From positions 1 to 17,355 of the forward strand of contig JAILPU010000264.1 in NCBI GenBank assembly GCA_024699395.1: a stretch of 17,355 nt of DNA, given 5' to 3'. This DNA is from Lachnospiraceae bacterium. Its GTDB lineage: Bacteria; Bacillota; Clostridia; Lachnospirales; Lachnospiraceae. The notes under the pieces were generated by a model. The model saw only the letters and a list, made by a program, of their open reading frames with translations. It was not told the DNA's origin and did no database searches. The first letter of the stretch is position 1. Every line of letters begins with the position of its first letter. Both the position numbers and the translations under genes were made by a program. This document shows positions 6,838-14,245 of this stretch, one piece after another.

Positions 6838-9126
6838 ATGATATCATTAAGTGAAGGCGGAGCATATCTGCTTAACGGTTCGGAACTTATCTACGAGGGA
6901 AATGATGCACAGGCCCAGATAAAGAGTAAGACCGGTAAAGAAGTTTCAAAAGAAGAGGCATCAAAGGAGACTATCGCCTACGGCATTTTAAAGTCTCATA
7001 ACACATCAGACAGCATGGATAAGCTTAAGATAAGATTTGACAAGCTTACCAGCCATGATATTACCTTCGTGGGTATAATCCAGACAGCAAGGGCTTCGGG
7101 ACTTACATCTTTCCCCATGCCCTACGTGCTTACCAACTGCCACAATTCACTTTGTGCGGTGGGCGGAACCATTAACGAGGATGACCACATGTTCGGTCTC
7201 ACCTGTGCCAAGAAGTACGGCGGAGTTTATGTTCCCCCTCATCAGGCTGTTATCCACCAGTTTGCCAGAGAGATGCTGGCAACAGGCGGCGGAATGGTTT
7301 TGGGAAGTGATTCCCACACCAGATACGGTGCTCTTGGATGTATGGCCATGGGTGAAGGCGGCCCCGAGCTGGTAAAGCAGCTTCTCAATCAGACCTATGA
7401 TATCAACAGACCCAAGGTGGTAGCTGTATATATGACGGGAAGCCCTGTTAAGGGAGTTGGTCCTCAGGACGTGGCTCTTGCTATCATCGGTGCCGTGTTC
7501 AAAAACGGTTATGTTAAAAATCAAGTAATGCAGTTTGTAGGCCCCGGCGTTAAGAATCTTTCTGCCGACTTCAGAATCGGTGTGGATGTAATGACAACGG
7601 AGACCACCTGTCTTTCTTCCGTATGGCAGACAGATGAGAAGATTAAGGAGTTCTACGATATCCACTTAAGAGGGGATGACTACAAAGAGCTTGAACCCGG
7701 TGCGGTTTCCTACTACGACGGAGTTATCGAGGTTAAGCTTGACGAGATTCGTCCCATGATCGCAATGCCTTTCCATCCCAGCAATACCTACACCATTGAG
7801 GAGCTTAACGCAAACCTTCTTGACATTCTTGATGAGACAGAAAAGAGAGCGAAGGTAAGCCTTGACGGAGCTGTTGATTACAGCTTAAGAAGCAAGGTGG
7901 TTAACAATAAGTTTGTTGTGGATCAGGGTATTATAGCAGGTTGTGCCGGCGGCGGATTTGAAAACATATGTGCTGCGGCTGATATCCTTAAGGGACGCTA
8001 TATCGGTAACGAAGGCTTTACACTTTCGGTATATCCCGCATCAATGCCTGTTTACATGGAACTTATCAGAAACGGTTGCGCAGCTACCATAATGGAGACA
8101 GGTGCCATTATGAAAACAGCATTCTGCGGTCCCTGCTTCGGTGCAGGAGATACACCCGCGAACAATGCTTTCAGTATCAGACATTCAACACGTAACTTCC
8201 CCAACCGTGAAGGTTCTAAGCTTCAGAGCGGTCAGATTGCTTCTGTTGCTCTTATGGATGCAAGAAGTATTGCGGCAACTGCTGCAAACAAGGGTGTTCT
8301 TACTCCCGCTACCGAGTTTGACGGGGAATTTACAGGATATAAGTATCACTTCGATTCAGAGATATACAAGAACCGTGTATTTGATTCTAAGGGTGTGGCA
8401 GATCCTTCTGTTGAGATTCAGATGGGACCTAACATCAAGGACTGGCCCGCAATGGAAGAACTTCCCGACAATCTGGTTCTTCAGGTGGTTTCTGAGATTC
8501 ACGATCCCGTAACCACAACAGATGAACTTATACCTTCGGGTGAGACTTCATCCTACAGATCAAATCCTTTGGGACTTGCTGAGTTTGCACTTTCAAGAAA
8601 AGATCCCGCATATGTGGGACGTGCTAAGAATATTCAGAAGGCTGAAAAGGCAAGAGTTGCAAAGAACGATCCCGTTGAGGCTGTCAGCGAACTTGGAAGT
8701 GTTCTTGATACCATAAAGGGTACATTCAAGGATGTAAACTGCGATAATACCGGATTCGGTTCCACCATCTTTGCCGTTAAGCCCGGAGACGGTTCTGCAA
8801 GAGAGCAGGCTGCTTCCTGTCAGAAGGTTCTGGGCGGATGGGCAAACATCGCCAACGAATATGCTACAAAGAGATATCGTTCCAACCTTATTAACTGGGG
8901 AATGCTTCCCTTCATAATAAAGGAGGGCGACCTTCCCTTCACCAATCTTGATTATCTTTTTGTACCGGGCATTAAGGATTGTGTAGCAAACAAGGCTTCC
9001 GTAATAAAGGCATATGCCGTTAAGGGTTCTGAGTTAAAAGAGTTTGAGCTTACATTGGGTGAGCTTACCGATGAGGAGAGAACTATTATCTTAAAGGGAT
9101 GCCTGATCAACTACAACAGAGTATAA
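6838..9126 (+). CDS. Aconitase-superfamily hydratase (YbhJ-like)
   Basis: A 762-residue aconitase-fold protein. The [4Fe-4S] ligands appear as Cys369 (in GCAGGGFEN) and Cys430/Cys433 (in [11 protein letters not shown]), a spacing typical of aconitases. Other shared active-site pieces are VIHQ (His140), GSDSHT (Asp158, His160), GSAREQ (Ser653, Arg655) in the swivel domain, and [11 protein letters not shown] (Arg681). The swivel motif reads REQ where aconitase has REH. The overall style resembles the uncharacterised E. coli YbhJ group more than AcnA, AcnB or LeuC, so citrate/isocitrate activity should not be assumed. The natural substrate is unknown. AAGGAG (6823-6828) precedes the ATG by 9 nt. 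The gene lies 26 bp after the phosphorylase and 9 bp before the SseB-domain gene, so it is probably in the same operon. Confidence 0.85.
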   Translation: MISLSEGGAYLLNGSELIYEGNDAQAQIKSKTGKEVSKEEASKETIAYGILKSHNTSDSMDKLKIRFDKLTSHDITFVGIIQTARASGLTSFPMPYVLTNCHNSLCAVGGTINEDDHMFGLTCAKKYGGVYVPPHQAVIHQFAREMLATGGGMVLGSDSHTRYGALGCMAMGEGGPELVKQLLNQTYDINRPKVVAVYMTGSPVKGVGPQDVALAIIGAVFKNGYVKNQVMQFVGPGVKNLSADFRIGVDVMTTETTCLSSVWQTDEKIKEFYDIHLRGDDYKELEPGAVSYYDGVIEVKLDEIRPMIAMPFHPSNTYTIEELNANLLDILDETEKRAKVSLDGAVDYSLRSKVVNNKFVVDQGIIAGCAGGGFENICAAADILKGRYIGNEGFTLSVYPASMPVYMELIRNGCAATIMETGAIMKTAFCGPCFGAGDTPANNAFSIRHSTRNFPNREGSKLQSGQIASVALMDARSIAATAANKGVLTPATEFDGEFTGYKYHFDSEIYKNRVFDSKGVADPSVEIQMGPNIKDWPAMEELPDNLVLQVVSEIHDPVTTTDELIPSGETSSYRSNPLGLAEFALSRKDPAYVGRAKNIQKAEKARVAKNDPVEAVSELGSVLDTIKGTFKDVNCDNTGFGSTIFAVKPGDGSAREQAASCQKVLGGWANIANEYATKRYRSNLINWGMLPFIIKEGDLPFTNLDYLFVPGIKDCVANKASVIKAYAVKGSELKEFELTLGELTDEERTIILKGCLINYNRV

Positions 9127-9135
9127 GAGGAAAAA

Positions 9136-9636
9136 ATGGAATTCAATAAAACATGCGAAAATCCCATGCTTATATGCGGGATCGAACTTATCAAGGAAAA
9201 GGATACTCCCGAGAGAAGGGAAACACTTTTTAAAGAATTGACAGAAGCGTCATTTATAGTCGGAGGCTTCCCTGACAGGGAGCCTGTGACCGGAGATGAC
9301 GGTGAGCTTCATATTACAGAGGGTACCAATGTAAGGTTCCCCATGCTGTCAAATCCCCAGAATCAGCCTTTTGTGGTTGCATTCACCGACAAATACGAAT
9401 TTGACAAATGGCAGCCCAAGGAAAAGCTCTATCCTTTTAAGATAAGTTTCGGTGAGCTGGCTATGACTGTTTTGGCTAAAAACAGTAAGGGTGTAGGCTC
9501 TCCTGCATTGGGTATTGTTATCAATCCCTTCGGAAGCGATCTTGTACTTCCCAAGGAGAGTGTTGCAAAACTTGCCGGACCTGTTCTGGCCAAAATGCAG
9601 CAGGAAGCAAGGGCAAAAAAAGAGGAACAGCAGTAA
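9136..9636 (+). CDS. SseB N-terminal-domain protein
   Basis: A 166-residue soluble protein with the SseB N-terminal domain pattern: LFKELTEASFIVGG, a conserved FPMLSNPQNQPFVVAFTD strand-turn-strand, and FDKWQP. The C-terminus is a basic and glutamine-rich tail (ARAKKEEQQ). E. coli SseB is about 258 residues and overexpression alters serine sensitivity, but its biochemical role is not settled. Only the N-terminal domain is present here, as in many Firmicutes. AAGAGGAA lies just before the ATG. The stop codon abuts the ATG of the next gene, which argues for translational coupling with the lipoprotein. Confidence 0.8.
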   Translation: MEFNKTCENPMLICGIELIKEKDTPERRETLFKELTEASFIVGGFPDREPVTGDDGELHITEGTNVRFPMLSNPQNQPFVVAFTDKYEFDKWQPKEKLYPFKISFGELAMTVLAKNSKGVGSPALGIVINPFGSDLVLPKESVAKLAGPVLAKMQQEARAKKEEQQ

Positions 9637-10860
9637 ATGTTTCGTAAAAGTTTTTTTTCACTTTTTTGTGCTCTCGCCTGCCTGACGCTTTTTACCGGCT
9701 GTGACAATGAGACTGTTCAGAATGCCGATCTTTCCTTTATGGAAAAAGAGGCTGTTCTGGATTATGAGGTAACTCTGCCTTCTCCCTATGTGAATGTGGA
9801 CAGAGTGGGATACTCATTGGGAGAGGATATTGTGCTCCCCTACAAATCTAAGGTGGATTGCACATCCTTTGATCTTATTGATTCCAAGACCGGTGAGAAG
9901 TATTTAAGTCTGGAACTGTCTGAGAATGACTATGATCCCAAACTTAAAGAGTATTCGGGAAATATAAGGCTTGAGCAAATTACAGATTCCGGAAGCTGGC
10001 ATATCCATAACGATCTGGTGGGTGATTCCTACGATATCAATGTTTCCGGGGATCATTACAAAAAACTTTTGGATGAAAGAATAGAGTCATTTAGGGAAAA
10101 GTGCCGGGGTACCGGCGCCGATCCCGGGGTGGCTTTTTCTGTTCTTATGACATATGAGTGGTATCCCGAATTGTTTTTGGATGAAGATGGGGATGAGGTC
10201 CCCGATATATTGAACACCATGGGAAACTGGTTTCAGTCTTCGGAGAACGCAAACGCCAAACAGTCCACTGTATATATGTGGGCTGCTCTTTTTGCGAAAT
10301 ATGGGTATCTTTACCAGAACTATGATAAAGCCTTTGCAACGGAATGTATCCAGCGAAGCGGAGCGATTCTGGATAAGGCAGGTTTCGATATGTCAAAGGA
10401 AGCCTTTCTGGCAGTTGCCGAATTGTACAGGGCAACAGGAAAGGAAAGCTATCTGGAAGAGCTTTTAAAATATAAAGATTATTTTCTTCAAAACGATGAA
10501 TATCCCATGGACAGGACATACATGTACGGTATTCTTACTTTTATGTGTATATATCATGAGAATGATATGGAGCTTAGCCGCAAATTCATGTCCGATCTTA
10601 TGGAGAGGGCAAGAGAATGCGCCGATTCCTATCGTGAGGTTAAGGATACCCAAGAACTTCTTGATATGGGAACGGTTGTTACGGGAGCCAATTACATTCA
10701 GTCCGCATATCAGTATTACAGGACCTGCAGAAGGATGATTCATTATATTTCCGGGGAAAATGAACAGGGAATCAATTCCTTTTATGAACCGGGATGTGAT
10801 GAACAGTATATTCTTATACTGGGCTCTTTAGCTCACAATGAAATGAATTATAACGATTAA
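9637..10860 (+). CDS. Lipoprotein with GH9-like architecture, probably non-catalytic
   Basis: A 407-residue predicted lipoprotein. A basic N-terminus and hydrophobic stretch lead to LFTGC with lipidation Cys22, so it should be anchored outside the membrane. Residues about 51-135 (starting YVNVDRVGY, later GSWHIH) resemble the Ig-like domain that precedes the catalytic domain in many GH9 cellulases. Residues 171-192 (YEWYPELF then DEDGDEVPDIL) match the GH9 pattern of YE.PELF.D.DG.G.PDILDE, followed by helical WAALFAKYGYLYQNYDKAFA repeats like the GH9 barrel. The usual DAGD segment with the catalytic Asp between these parts is absent, and the chain is shorter than normal. I infer a pseudo-enzyme, perhaps glycan-binding. 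The start codon abuts the preceding stop. The GH9 link is by eye and a generic helical lipoprotein remains possible. Confidence 0.6.
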   Translation: MFRKSFFSLFCALACLTLFTGCDNETVQNADLSFMEKEAVLDYEVTLPSPYVNVDRVGYSLGEDIVLPYKSKVDCTSFDLIDSKTGEKYLSLELSENDYDPKLKEYSGNIRLEQITDSGSWHIHNDLVGDSYDINVSGDHYKKLLDERIESFREKCRGTGADPGVAFSVLMTYEWYPELFLDEDGDEVPDILNTMGNWFQSSENANAKQSTVYMWAALFAKYGYLYQNYDKAFATECIQRSGAILDKAGFDMSKEAFLAVAELYRATGKESYLEELLKYKDYFLQNDEYPMDRTYMYGILTFMCIYHENDMELSRKFMSDLMERARECADSYREVKDTQELLDMGTVVTGANYIQSAYQYYRTCRRMIHYISGENEQGINSFYEPGCDEQYILILGSLAHNEMNYND

Positions 10861-10966
10861 CATGATTTAACACGATCAACAGCAATTAACATGATTAAAA
10901 CGATTAAGCACGATCAACAACGATTAACATAATTAAGACGATTAAGTACGATTAACAACAATTAAA
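10853..10966 (+). repeat. Degenerate short tandem array, consensus ACGATTAAC
   Basis: About 12 units of 9 or 10 bp run head to tail from the last codons of the lipoprotein gene almost to the ddl ribosome binding site. Examples are ACGATTAAC (10853-10861), ACGATCAAC (10872-10880), ACGATTAAG (10900-10908, 10938-10946) and TACGATTAAC (10947-10956). Most keep ATTAA or ATCAA. The lipoprotein stop TAA is part of the first unit. No promoter, ORF or terminator is visible in this gap. Confidence 0.85.
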
Positions 10967-10988
10967 ACAATACCGGAGGTATATTAAA

Positions 10989-12014
10989 GTGAAAGTTGTG
11001 GTTTTGGCAGGAGGAACCAGCACTGAGAGGGATGTGTCCCTTGTGTCGGGAAGTCAGATATATAAGGCGCTTTTAAGGAACGGTCATAAGGCAGTTCTTG
11101 CAGATGTATATCTGGGAATTGATGAGTGCGATGAGGATATTTTTGAAAAAGATAAGGACTGGGCCGAGGGAATTTCCGGAGTGACCGAAATTAATCCCGA
11201 TCTTGATGCGGTGAAAGCATTGAGAAAGGACGGGGGCAAAAGCTTTTTCGGACCCAATATCTTAAAACTCTGCGCCATGGCTGATGTGGTTTTTTTGGCG
11301 CTTCACGGTGCCAACGGTGAGGACGGCAAGCTTCAGGCCACACTTGAATTAATGGGCATACCCTATACCGGTACCGATTATGTCAGCTCCGCAATGGCAA
11401 TGAACAAGAGTATAACAAAGGATATTTTTGCAGCGCATAACATACCCATGGCCAAGGGCGTAAGACTTGTGAAGGGAGAGAAGGACGAGAGAAAAGTTCC
11501 CCTTCCCTGCATTATAAAAGCCTGCACGGGAGGTTCCAGTGTGGGTGTTGCCGTGAGCATGGATGAGTCTCAGTATGAGGCTGCCAAGGCTGAAGCTTTT
11601 AAGTATGATGATGAGGTTGTTATCGAGCAGTTTATAAAGGGCAGAGAGTTTTCCATCGGGGTTATTGACGGCAAAGCTCTTCCTGTAATTGAGATAGCTC
11701 CCAAGGTGGGCATGTACGATTATAAGAATAAATATCAGGCGGGAAGTACGGTGGAAACCTGTCCCGCACATATAACGGATGCACAGCGTATTAAGCTTCA
11801 GAGCGCTGCGGAGGCTGCCTTTTGGGCCCTTAGACTTTCATCCTACGCAAGAATTGATTTTCTTATGGATGAAAATGATGAGGTATATTGTCTTGAGGCC
11901 AATACCCTTCCGGGAATGACACCTACGTCACTTTTGCCTCAGGAGGCACAGGCCGCAGGAATAAGCTTTGATGAATTGTGCGAGAAGATACTGGGCATGG
12001 CAGTTGGGAAATAA
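10989..12014 (+). CDS. ddl: D-alanine--D-alanine ligase
   Basis: An ATP-grasp ligase making D-Ala-D-Ala for peptidoglycan. The 341 residues show the Ddl N-terminal signature LAGGTSTERDVSLVSGSQIY, then LHGANGEDGKLQ, IPYTGTDYVSSAMAMNK, the ATP-grasp strand LPCIIKACTGGSSVGV, the omega loop YDYKNKY at 243-249 followed by CPA, and EANTLPGMTPTSLLPQEA. The omega-loop tyrosine type indicates addition of D-Ala rather than the D-lactate specificity of VanA-type ligases, so no vancomycin-type resistance is implied. The start is GTG 10989, with GGAGGT (10975-10980) 8 nt upstream. It is followed after 193 bp by murF, whose enzyme uses the D-Ala-D-Ala product. The repeat arrays on both sides are unusual. 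Confidence 0.96.
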   Translation: MKVVVLAGGTSTERDVSLVSGSQIYKALLRNGHKAVLADVYLGIDECDEDIFEKDKDWAEGISGVTEINPDLDAVKALRKDGGKSFFGPNILKLCAMADVVFLALHGANGEDGKLQATLELMGIPYTGTDYVSSAMAMNKSITKDIFAAHNIPMAKGVRLVKGEKDERKVPLPCIIKACTGGSSVGVAVSMDESQYEAAKAEAFKYDDEVVIEQFIKGREFSIGVIDGKALPVIEIAPKVGMYDYKNKYQAGSTVETCPAHITDAQRIKLQSAAEAAFWALRLSSYARIDFLMDENDEVYCLEANTLPGMTPTSLLPQEAQAAGISFDELCEKILGMAVGK

Positions 12015-12016
12015 AC

Positions 12017-12161
12017 CAATTTCACCAAGAGTTGAGAATGACCGGTCATCGCCGAAACGATGAAACAACTGCGCCAACAGTTGAGAATAATTAGTACCGC
12101 CTAAACGGTGAGTGAAAATTGCCGTCTGACGTTGAGAATGTTTAGTATCACCTAAATGGTG
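12017..12161 (+). repeat. Three ~50-nt tandem units, each able to form hairpins (ddl-murF gap)
   Basis: GTTGAGAAT recurs at 12031, 12080 and 12131, so units are spaced 49 and 51 nt. After it, each unit can form a 5-bp hairpin with a 6-nt loop: CATCG/CGATG around CCGAAA (12047-12062), TACCG/CGGTG around CCTAAA (12095-12110), TATCA/TGGTG around CCTAAA (12146-12161). All stem positions pair in all copies despite base changes. Units 1 and 2 also have a preceding 6-bp hairpin (CAATTT/GAGTTG at 12017-12034, CAACTG/CAGTTG at 12066-12083); unit 3 does not keep it. No T-tract follows, so these are not terminators. Confidence 0.75.
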
Positions 12162-12207
12162 AGTGAATTGCGCCGGTGGTAATTGGCGGTATCATACAGA
12201 GGTAGAA

Positions 12208-13656
12208 ATGAATCTGACAGTTAATGAAATAAGGAATATCTGTGACTCTAAGGAAGAGTTGGAAAAAGGGGACCGGGAGGTATCCGGAGTTGTTATAGAT
12301 TCCCGTCTTGTGGGCGAGGGCTTTGTCTTTGTTGCGGTGACAGGAGAGAGAGCCAACGGACACAGTTTTCTTAAACAGGTATTTGAAAAAGGAGCGGCCT
12401 GCGCCGTTATAAGTAAAAATATTGATGAGGTGTGCAGGGAGTACGGCTTTGACAAAGAAAACCTCGGCCCCTGTTTTGTGGTGGAGGATACCCTAAAAAC
12501 TCTTACCGCTATAGCCGCATACTACAGATCGAAACTGTCCATACCCATTGTGGGCATTACGGGCAGTGTTGGAAAAACTTCCACCAAAGAGCTTATCGCC
12601 GGTGTTTTATCGGTTAAATACAATGTTCTTAAGACTCAGGGAAATTTCAACAATGAGATAGGTCTTCCCCTCACTCTTTTAAGGATAGATAAAGAGCATG
12701 AGGTGGCTGTTGTGGAGATGGGTATCAGCGATTTTGGGGAGATGTCAAGGCTTTCAAACGTGGCAAGACCTGACATTTGTGTCATAACCAATATCGGACA
12801 GTGCCACCTTGAAAAGCTTCAGGACAGAAACGGGGTTTTAAAGGCCAAGACGGAAATCTTTGATTATATGGGAAAGGATTCCGTTGTTATCCTTAACAAA
12901 AATGATGACAAGCTTTCCAAGCTTTTGCGGGTAAGAGTGGGAAAGGCACTTAACAGCGAAGGATATGAGGTGAGTCCTCTTTTCTTCGGAAAGGATATGG
13001 ATGCTTTCGATTGCTGTATTGCAGGGAATGTCAAGAACCTTGGACTTCTTGGAAGCGATGCTCTTATCACCTACGGATATGAGAGCATGGAGGTTCATAT
13101 TCCTCTGTGCGGTGAGCATATGGTTATGAACGCCGCGGCGGCAACCCTTGTGGGAAGAAAACTCGGTCTTCCCATGGAGATGATAAAAGAAGGCATAGAA
13201 AAAGCCACGGCTTGTGAAGGCCGGGGCAAGATATACGAGTATAAGGACATGACACTTATCGACGATTGCTATAACGCAAATCCGGTATCGGTGAAGGCAG
13301 GTTTAAAACTTCTTGGTATAACAAAGGGTTACCGTACTGCGATACTGGGAGACATGTTCGAACTTGGGGAAAAAGAAAAGGAACTTCATTACGAAGTGGG
13401 TAAAGCAGCTGCGAGTGAAGGTATCGACAGGCTTATATGTATCGGTAAGCTGTCAGAAAACACTTTTTGCGGTGCCAAGGAAATGAATACCGGTATGAAA
13501 ATCTTTTATTATGAGGATCTGGATTCTTTTCTTAAAGAGATTAAAACCGATATTTTTGCCATTATTCCCAAGGATAGTTCCGTGCTTGTAAAAGCCTCCC
13601 ACGGAATGAAGTTCACAAGGATTCTTGATACTGTTTTTGAAATAATGGAAAATTAA
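12208..13656 (+). CDS. murF: UDP-MurNAc-tripeptide--D-Ala-D-Ala ligase
   Basis: The last cytoplasmic amino-acid ligase of peptidoglycan synthesis. It joins D-Ala-D-Ala, made by the upstream Ddl, to UDP-MurNAc-tripeptide using ATP. The 482 residues show the MurF N-terminal domain (GVVIDSR), the P-loop GITGSVGKTSTKE (116-128), GNFNNEIGLPLTLL, VVEMGISDFGEMSRL, ITNIGQCHLE, AKTEIF and the C-terminal DDCYNANPVSVKAGL. A GTG at 12163 is in frame, but ATG 12208 is preferred: AGAGGT lies 5 nt upstream, and the earlier start would encode the end of the repeat array. It ends 15 bp before a convergent gene with no clear terminator in the gap. Confidence 0.96.
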   Translation: MNLTVNEIRNICDSKEELEKGDREVSGVVIDSRLVGEGFVFVAVTGERANGHSFLKQVFEKGAACAVISKNIDEVCREYGFDKENLGPCFVVEDTLKTLTAIAAYYRSKLSIPIVGITGSVGKTSTKELIAGVLSVKYNVLKTQGNFNNEIGLPLTLLRIDKEHEVAVVEMGISDFGEMSRLSNVARPDICVITNIGQCHLEKLQDRNGVLKAKTEIFDYMGKDSVVILNKNDDKLSKLLRVRVGKALNSEGYEVSPLFFGKDMDAFDCCIAGNVKNLGLLGSDALITYGYESMEVHIPLCGEHMVMNAAAATLVGRKLGLPMEMIKEGIEKATACEGRGKIYEYKDMTLIDDCYNANPVSVKAGLKLLGITKGYRTAILGDMFELGEKEKELHYEVGKAAASEGIDRLICIGKLSENTFCGAKEMNTGMKIFYYEDLDSFLKEIKTDIFAIIPKDSSVLVKASHGMKFTRILDTVFEIMEN

Positions 13657-13708
13657 AAAAGAGATTAAAAATTAAAGGCAGGCTCTTAAGGAGATAAGTA
13701 TCTGCCTT
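13651..13708 (-). terminator. Possible weak terminator for the minus-strand gene
   Basis: On the minus strand AAGGCAG (complement of 13702-13708) and CTGCCTT (complement of 13675-13681) form a 7-bp stem with a 20-nt loop, followed by a T-rich stretch (complement of 13651-13674). The stem overlaps the last codons of the gene. The large loop makes this uncertain. Confidence 0.3.
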
Positions 13709-14073
13709 ACCTTGAGGATGGCTTCCTCAACATTGTTTCTTGCCAGTTTGATGCGCTGCTGAACAAGAGCATCCATCAAAACGCCGTCGAATAAAAGATC
13801 GCCGAAGGAAAGGAAGCCGTCTGTTTTTATATCGAGATTGACGTCTCTTAATTCTTCACTGAATCTTCTGAGGTAAAATGCGGCCTGATCCATTTTGTTT
13901 TTGGCTTCCTGCATTTTACTTCTTTTTATGAGGGAGATTATCAAACCTCCTCCGAAAATATCGAGCCAGCCCCAGTTGGATGCTTTTTCTAAGGAATTTT
14001 TGGCTTCGTAAAGATAGGTAAGGGACATTTCTCCGAATTCAATTGCTTCTCTTATTTCATCGTATTGGCTCAT
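13672..14073 (-). CDS. Small helical protein of unknown function with internal duplication
   Basis: I do not recognise a named family. The 133-residue product is largely helical and charged, with a glycine-rich hydrophobic stretch WGWLDIFGGGLIISLI at 34-49. There is no signal peptide, and that stretch looks too short and interrupted to be a confident membrane span. Residues 38-64 and 92-118 align without gaps (DIFGGGLIISLIKR with DLLFDGVLMDALVQ, then a helix ending EA or QA), so it may be a two-fold internal repeat. An AAGGAG-type site (complement of 14080-14087) lies about 8 nt before the ATG, and a good promoter is just upstream. It converges on murF and diverges from pyrC, so it is its own transcription unit. 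The ORF is well supported; the function is not. Confidence 0.8.
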   Translation of the reverse strand: MSQYDEIREAIEFGEMSLTYLYEAKNSLEKASNWGWLDIFGGGLIISLIKRSKMQEAKNKMDQAAFYLRRFSEELRDVNLDIKTDGFLSFGDLLFDGVLMDALVQQRIKLARNNVEEAILKVRQILISLRACL

Positions 14074-14096
14074 AACAGCGCTCCTTTCTTTCGATT

Positions 14097-14125
14097 ACTA
14101 TAGCATGGGTTTAAGAAGGATACAA
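14097..14125 (-). promoter_or_regulatory. Promoter of the minus-strand unknown gene
   Basis: Read on the minus strand: TTGTAT (14120-14125), a 17-bp spacer ending TGC, then TATAGT (14097-14102). The TGC immediately before gives an extended -10 (TGnTATAGT). It points into the unknown gene, whose ATG is at 14073. Confidence 0.65.
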
Positions 14126-14169
14126 TAAATAAATTGAGACGAAAAATAGCAGTATCGTGCATTTTGTCT

Positions 14170-14198
14170 TTGTGATTTGCAATATGATGATATATAAT
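14170..14198 (+). promoter_or_regulatory. Promoter of pyrC
   Basis: TTGTGA (14170-14175) and TATAAT (14193-14198) are separated by 17 bp. Transcription would start near 14205, leaving a leader of about 40 nt. That is too short for a PyrR-type attenuator, and none is visible. Confidence 0.65.
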
Positions 14199-14245
14199 CA
14201 AAAGTGGAGTGTTCATGAGAATTTTTAATTATTGAGGTAGACCTG

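Noticed and set aside
9637..10860. An active secreted cellulase
   Set aside because: The DAGD catalytic segment is missing and the chain is shorter than GH9 enzymes with this domain order, so activity cannot be claimed.
10989..12014. Ddl as a possible vancomycin-resistance ligase
   Set aside because: The omega loop YDYKNKY is of the D-Ala-D-Ala type, and no vanH, vanX or vanRS-like gene is nearby.
12017..12161. The ddl-murF array as CRISPR or as terminators
   Set aside because: Repeats are degenerate with no unique constant-length spacers, and no T-tract follows any hairpin.
12163..12207. An upstream GTG start for murF adding 15 residues
   Set aside because: The extension encodes repeat-array sequence and has no ribosome binding site, while ATG 12208 has AGAGGT 5 nt upstream and fits the MurF N-terminus.
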